Of a stretch of DNA of 64,000 nucleotides, positions 60,334 through 64,000 are shown piece by piece; the first letter of the stretch is position 1, and every line of letters begins with the position of its first letter. A model generated the notes under the pieces. That model ran no database searches, was not told where the DNA came from, and saw only the letters and a list, made by a program, of their open reading frames with translations. The translations under genes were made by a program, and so were the position numbers. Source of the stretch: Pontibacter harenae (GTDB lineage Bacteria; Bacteroidota; Bacteroidia; Cytophagales; Hymenobacteraceae); contig NZ_JAJJWH010000006.1 of the NCBI RefSeq assembly GCF_020907245.1, positions 62,001-126,000 on the forward strand, written 5' to 3'.

Positions 60334-61395
60334 TTATAGTTCAACTCGGGTATGTTTCTTAAAATCTTTCCTTGGAAAAACCACCTTCTCTTCCAACCAA
60401 ACTTTGTTTCCTTCTCCTCTGATCTGCATTGTAACAGTTGCGGTATCCTCAGCCCAGGCAATATCAAGAATACCGAAGTTGAGTTCGCCAACTTGTTCTC
60501 CCACACGGTAGCTGTTGCCGGTTTTCTTTGCACGGCGGTGGTGTGTCATACCACTCGATTTAATTTCGTAGAGAGGATAAGCATAGCCTTTCAGGTTTAT
60601 CTTTGATAGTTCGCCAACATGGCTGTCTCCTGTTAATAAAATGGGTACGGCTGGTTTGGTTTGCTCTATCAGTCTGAGTAGGCGGTTTCTGGCTACAGGA
60701 TAATTAGACCAGTTTGTATAGCTGAGGCCATCGGGAAGAACCTGCAGGCCGCTTGCAATAATGTTCACCTGTGCATCGCTGGCAGCGAGTTCCTGTTCCA
60801 GCCACTGCCATTGTGCTTTACCTAGTACATCTGCAAATGGGTTAGGCAAATACAAGCCGAAAATATCTAGTAGAGGATCTTTAAAGTAGCGTACATCCAG
60901 CAGAAAGATCTTTATTTTATGTTCTCCTGCACCTAAGGTGTAACTACGGTAAGTTCCCTCTTGCTTTCGAATAGGCGCATCTCTAGGTTCACCCATAAAA
61001 TCCAGAAACAACCGCTGGCTCTCTGCTTTCTTATCAAACCGCCTGTCCGAGTTGTCATAGCCAAAATCATGATCGTCCCAAGTGCCTGTAATGGGAGTGG
61101 TACTAAGAAGTTGCTGATACGGCTTGTGCTGTAGTTGCTTCTCATACTTCTTTTTCATTACCTGCATGTCTTTCGTATCGGCATAAATGTTATCTCCTAG
61201 CCAGACCCACAAATCTGGTTGAGTGGCAATTATAGCTGGCCATAATGGTTGCAACTCATCCTGGTTGTTGCAGGAGCCAAAGGCGATGTAGGTATGAGAA
61301 CTATCTGCGTTGTTAGTTACAGTTCGCTGAAAAGCAATAGTTTGAGTAGCTGAGAGAAGCGAGAGGATAAAGAGTATCAGAATCTTAAAGCACAT
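60334..61395 (-). CDS. PhoD-like metallophosphatase
   Basis: The 353-residue protein has a signal sequence (ILILFILSLLSATQTIA), then the PhoD core: FGSCNNQDE, GDNIYADTKDMQV, TWDDHDFGYDNSDRRF, and TGDSHVGELSKINLKG with metal-binding Asp/His. It is an alkaline-phosphatase-D-type phosphodiesterase or phosphomonoesterase that needs Ca or Fe in studied members and works in the periplasm. It is shorter than classical PhoD of about 530 residues, but the main metal-binding motifs are present. Convergent with the amidohydrolase genes. Confidence 0.88.
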   Translation of the reverse strand: MCFKILILFILSLLSATQTIAFQRTVTNNADSSHTYIAFGSCNNQDELQPLWPAIIATQPDLWVWLGDNIYADTKDMQVMKKKYEKQLQHKPYQQLLSTTPITGTWDDHDFGYDNSDRRFDKKAESQRLFLDFMGEPRDAPIRKQEGTYRSYTLGAGEHKIKIFLLDVRYFKDPLLDIFGLYLPNPFADVLGKAQWQWLEQELAASDAQVNIIASGLQVLPDGLSYTNWSNYPVARNRLLRLIEQTKPAVPILLTGDSHVGELSKINLKGYAYPLYEIKSSGMTHHRRAKKTGNSYRVGEQVGELNFGILDIAWAEDTATVTMQIRGEGNKVWLEEKVVFPRKDFKKHTRVEL

Positions 61396-61550
61396 GTGGC
61401 CCAGCTTTGATTAGTATCTAGGGTTTTTACTAGATCATTGGAAGTAAAGGTTTCGACAGACTTTCTATATAGTGGATGAATGCATGAATCTCAGGTTAAA
61501 ATCTGCAGCATTCTGCGCATCGGATACATAAGTCATTGGTAGGGTAACGA

Positions 61551-61577
61551 AAAAGCCCTGCTTTTGCAGAGGCTTTT
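61551..61577. terminator. Orphan terminator-like hairpin
   Basis: AAAAGCCCTGC and GCAGAGGCTTTT pair with one bulge around a TTTT loop; A-run before and T-run after. Neither neighbouring gene ends here because both are divergent. Confidence 0.5.
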
Positions 61578-61718
61578 GATGGAGTTTTAAATTTGATAAC
61601 TAAGGAGACAAAAATGGTTTTACTTGAAGAAAAGCGGATTATGTTCAGCAATCAATCAAATTAGATGAATACGGATAACTTCTCGATAAAGAGGAATTTA
61701 TTTTAGAAACCAACGCTA

Positions 61719-61726
61719 TACCTTTG
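61719..61726 (+). promoter_or_regulatory. -7 element of the flavin monooxygenase gene
   Basis: TACCTTTG (TAnnTTTG) lies 66 bases before the ATG. Confidence 0.5.
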
Positions 61727-61791
61727 TGCAGGCAACAAGCCTATGCTACTAAACCTAGCTCTAGCCCATAAAACTAGGTAGAGCCAGCACT

Positions 61792-62841
61792 ATGGAAAAA
61801 GAAATAAAAGAGTTTGAAGCTATCGTGGTCGGTGGGGGACAGGCTGGTCTGGCGATGGGCTATTATCTCAGGCAACTACATAAGCAATTTGTTATTTTAG
61901 ATGCAGGAGAGAAAATAGGCGCCTCCTGGCAAAACCGCTACGACTCTCTGAAGCTTTTCACACTAGCGCCTTTCAATGGCTTGGCTGGCTTGCCTTTTCC
62001 TGGCAAAAGAGATTATTTTCCTTCTAAAGATGAGGTGGCGCAGTACCTGCAGCAGTATGCCAAGCGCTTTGAGTTACCTGTGGTTCTGCAGCAGAAAGTG
62101 ACAGAAGTGCGTAAGCAGGGTAGCCAATATGTAGTTAAAACTGCTGACGAAACATATACCGCTGCTCAGGTTATAGTTTGCACAGGCGCTTTTCATGTTC
62201 CGTTCATACCAGCTTTCAAAAAGCAAATAAATCCAAACATCAAGCAACTGCATAGTGCTGACTATAGACGACCATCGCAACTGCTGCCAGGCAAAACATT
62301 GGTGGTGGGTGGCTGCAATTCAGGCTTCCAGATAGCGGAGGAACTGCTAATGGCTGGGCAGGAGGTTTATTTCTCCTTTAAAGGAAAGTTAATCGGCGGC
62401 AATACCAGTGCCCTTTTCTTTACATTTTTGTTTAATTCCGGTTTGCTGTCCTGCTCCAAGTATAGCTGGCTCGGTAACAAGATTCAGAAGCGGCAGGAGC
62501 CAATCATGAGCAGCAATCTGGATGCTGTGCTGCAACACCCAAAACTGCACCTGACTGGTGCTGCTCTAGGTGCTACAAAAGTGGGCATAATATGTGAAAG
62601 GGGAGTGATCCACGATGTGGAAAACAATATTTGGGCCACGGGTTATACTTCAGATTTTTCCTGGATAAAGCTTCCTGTATTTGATATGCTGGGCAAGCCT
62701 GTGCAGCATAGAGGAGTAACACAAAGCGAAGGTCTTTACTTTCTGGGTTTGCCCTGGCTGCACAGTCGTGGCTCTGGTTTACTAGGCGGTGTTTCAAACG
62801 ATGCAGCTTATATAGCCAAGCATATAGCTGCTCACTTTTAA
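61792..62841 (+). CDS. Flavin-dependent monooxygenase (FMO/BVMO-like)
   Basis: The 349-residue protein has the N-terminal FAD-binding Rossmann motif VVGGGQAGLAMGYYLRQ, a second NAD(P)H-binding motif VVGGCNSGFQIAEELL in the middle and the FMO-type C-terminus WATGYTSDFSWIKLPVFD. It is a single-chain group-B-like flavoenzyme; the substrate is not identifiable. Related proteins are often annotated as putative trimethylamine-type or aromatic monooxygenases, but nothing here confirms it. No partner gene is nearby. Confidence 0.85.
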   Translation: MEKEIKEFEAIVVGGGQAGLAMGYYLRQLHKQFVILDAGEKIGASWQNRYDSLKLFTLAPFNGLAGLPFPGKRDYFPSKDEVAQYLQQYAKRFELPVVLQQKVTEVRKQGSQYVVKTADETYTAAQVIVCTGAFHVPFIPAFKKQINPNIKQLHSADYRRPSQLLPGKTLVVGGCNSGFQIAEELLMAGQEVYFSFKGKLIGGNTSALFFTFLFNSGLLSCSKYSWLGNKIQKRQEPIMSSNLDAVLQHPKLHLTGAALGATKVGIICERGVIHDVENNIWATGYTSDFSWIKLPVFDMLGKPVQHRGVTQSEGLYFLGLPWLHSRGSGLLGGVSNDAAYIAKHIAAHF

Positions 62842-63043
62842 GTTTTATCAGTTCAAAACTCGGCTTTTCTGTCCTGCCATTGCCTGTATAAAAGCAGCTT
62901 TGGAGATGAAAGCGTTTTATGTAGCGTTGTGGTATGTTATGCTTTTAAATACGAATGGCGTTGTATACTTCTAAATAAAGGCAAACACTGTAGCCTGATG
63001 CACGTTTATAAGTATAAAGTTGAAACTATAAACTACTAAAGCT

Positions 63044-63997
63044 ATGAATAGAAACGAGCAGTATTACGACAGATATGATCGAGACAAAAGGAATCAGGAC
63101 CAAAAAAATGATCGTGACAGCCGCAAAAACTTATCTAATTACCTGAGCCGCTACGAAAGCCGTGGAAACTACTACGGAATGCCATCAGAAGATTATGAAT
63201 ACAGGAACGTACGAAGCAGCGAGCGCAGTGATTACGGCAATCAGACTTCTGGTCCTGTTTCTGTTGGCTATAATGCTGGCAGCAACCCAAGGTCTGGTGG
63301 AAATATCAATCAGTATAACAACCAGAACAGTTATGGCCGTGATCGTGATGACCGCGAAGATTATAACTATAACCGCTATAGCTCAGGCACACAGCAAGGC
63401 AACAGAGATAACGACGACCAATACCGCTACGGCGACCCTAATCCCTATATGAACAATAATCGCAACGGAGGCTATGAACGTACCCGTGGCACTGGTTGGG
63501 GACAAGAAAGCAATAGAGGAGATAACGATAACGACCGCTATTCCCGCCAAGACAATAGCTATACGTATGGTGGCCAGGGCAGAAGATACGACGACTTCGG
63601 CCGTGATGAGCAAAATAACTACGGGCACCAGAATGGCTATAACAAGGGCGATATTGATATGTATAACGACCGTGGTGACCATGACTATGAGCGTATGAAG
63701 CGAGACCATAGCTTTGGCAACACGCGCATGAGCAACTACTACGACCGCTACGACGAGGAGAGTGATGATTTCCGTTACAGCGGACGTATTCAAGACTCAA
63801 ACGACAGCAGGAGCCAGCAAGATAACTATGCCACAGGCATGTATTCTTCTAACAGAGCCTACTTAAGCGATCAGGATTCACAAGACGATCAGTATAACAA
63901 CAATTCTAGCAAACTCGACCGCAGACACAAATCAGGACCAGATTACTCTAAAAGTTCTTCTATGAGTGATTATGGACGAGGCGAGTTTAGAGGCTAG
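63044..63997 (+). CDS. Highly disordered Tyr/Arg/Asp/Asn/Gly-rich protein of unknown function
   Basis: The 317-residue protein has almost no hydrophobic residues, no Cys and one Trp. Arg, Asp, Asn, Tyr, Gly, Ser and Gln dominate, with repeating YDRY, RYDD, DDREDYNYNRY and NNNRNGGYER motifs. There is no signal peptide, membrane segment or folded-domain pattern, so it is predicted intrinsically disordered and charged on both signs. Such composition is prone to self-association or RNA/polyanion binding. I do not recognise a family, and the function is unknown. The start at 63044 follows AAACTACTAAAGCT with no strong ribosome-binding site, as usual for this phylum. Confidence 0.75.
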   Translation: MNRNEQYYDRYDRDKRNQDQKNDRDSRKNLSNYLSRYESRGNYYGMPSEDYEYRNVRSSERSDYGNQTSGPVSVGYNAGSNPRSGGNINQYNNQNSYGRDRDDREDYNYNRYSSGTQQGNRDNDDQYRYGDPNPYMNNNRNGGYERTRGTGWGQESNRGDNDNDRYSRQDNSYTYGGQGRRYDDFGRDEQNNYGHQNGYNKGDIDMYNDRGDHDYERMKRDHSFGNTRMSNYYDRYDEESDDFRYSGRIQDSNDSRSQQDNYATGMYSSNRAYLSDQDSQDDQYNNNSSKLDRRHKSGPDYSKSSSMSDYGRGEFRG

Positions 63998-64000
63998 CGT

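Larger units (their letters stand above)
61396..61791. other. Divergent intergenic region with an unassigned hairpin
   Basis: No protein gene. It holds a terminator-like hairpin at 61551-61577 that belongs to no known transcript, and the monooxygenase -7 element at 61719-61726. A small RNA is possible but not supported by a recognised family. Confidence 0.5.

Noticed and set aside
63044-63997. Alternative frames over the disordered gene (several over 70 codons on both strands)
   Set aside because: They arise from its repetitive codons (GAC/CGT/TAT/AAC); the plus frame with the single long protein and its natural stop is preferred.

Overview
The window looks like chromosomal DNA of a Bacteroidota bacterium, most likely the Cytophagales / Hymenobacteraceae (Pontibacter-like). 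Four things point there: type IX secretion signals (a CHU_C-type C-terminus paired with a PorP/SprF protein, and a type A Por-type C-terminus on a subtilase), many SusC-free beta-barrel proteins, TAnnTTTG promoter elements in front of several genes, and intergenic repeats of the kind common in this group. The genus is an inference from protein style, not a database result. I see no rRNA, tRNA, CRISPR array, prophage, insertion sequence or transposase. About 42 intact genes and three clear pseudogenes are supported, plus a fourth gene with a probable premature stop.

Layout. 1-2.5 kb: end of a glycosylation-like operon (CgeB-type glycosyltransferase, lipoprotein, SAM methyltransferase). 2.5-9 kb: Nudix hydrolase, a MarR regulator with duplicated operator half-palindromes, nitroreductase, pirin, TerB-like protein, FrnE/DsbA-like oxidoreductase and a serine beta-lactamase-like lipoprotein. 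9.3-14.1 kb (minus): a TolB-propeller/amidohydrolase fusion, an unknown helical protein and a nucleotidyltransferase that appears fused to its usual small partner. 14.4-18.6 kb: clpS-recR, then a lectin-like type B T9SS cargo directly followed by its PorP/SprF partner. 18.8-22.9 kb: an overlapping trio of aminotransferase, heptose-7-phosphate kinase and a TrkH/KtrB potassium channel subunit. 22.9-32 kb: hemE, marC, purKE and a GNAT enzyme interspersed with three broken membrane-protein genes (porin, CPA1 antiporter, small beta-barrel) and a compact phosphorelay pair made of an Hpt-like protein without its histidine and a membrane-anchored receiver. 32-37 kb: dnaK and a secreted subtilase carrying SLH motifs. 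37.6-51.6 kb: two large paralogous BNR/VPS10 propeller proteins bracketing a PepSY/TonB-receptor pair, an M1 peptidase and a ThDP oxidase-like enzyme. 51.8-55.6 kb: an ArsR-rhodanese unit, catalase and an Omp85-type barrel. 55.8-64 kb: tandem amidohydrolases, a PhoD phosphatase, a flavin monooxygenase and a highly disordered Tyr/Arg/Asp/Asn-rich protein.

Working together. The clearest functional units are purK-purE (AIR to CAIR), clpS-recR, the T9SS cargo plus PorP/SprF, the MarR-nitroreductase-pirin group (thiol/quinone or electrophile stress by inference), ArsR-rhodanese (sulfur/persulfide response by inference) next to catalase, and PepSY-TonB receptor (metal uptake by inference). Many gene ends carry strong hairpin terminators, several of them placed to serve convergent genes.

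Most interesting items: the His-less Hpt plus membrane-tethered receiver; the cluster of premature stops and frameshifts in envelope genes; the 12-bp palindrome that brackets the ArsR-rhodanese unit in inverted orientation; the two apparently leaderless genes (hemE, clpS); and the extremely low-complexity disordered protein at the right end.
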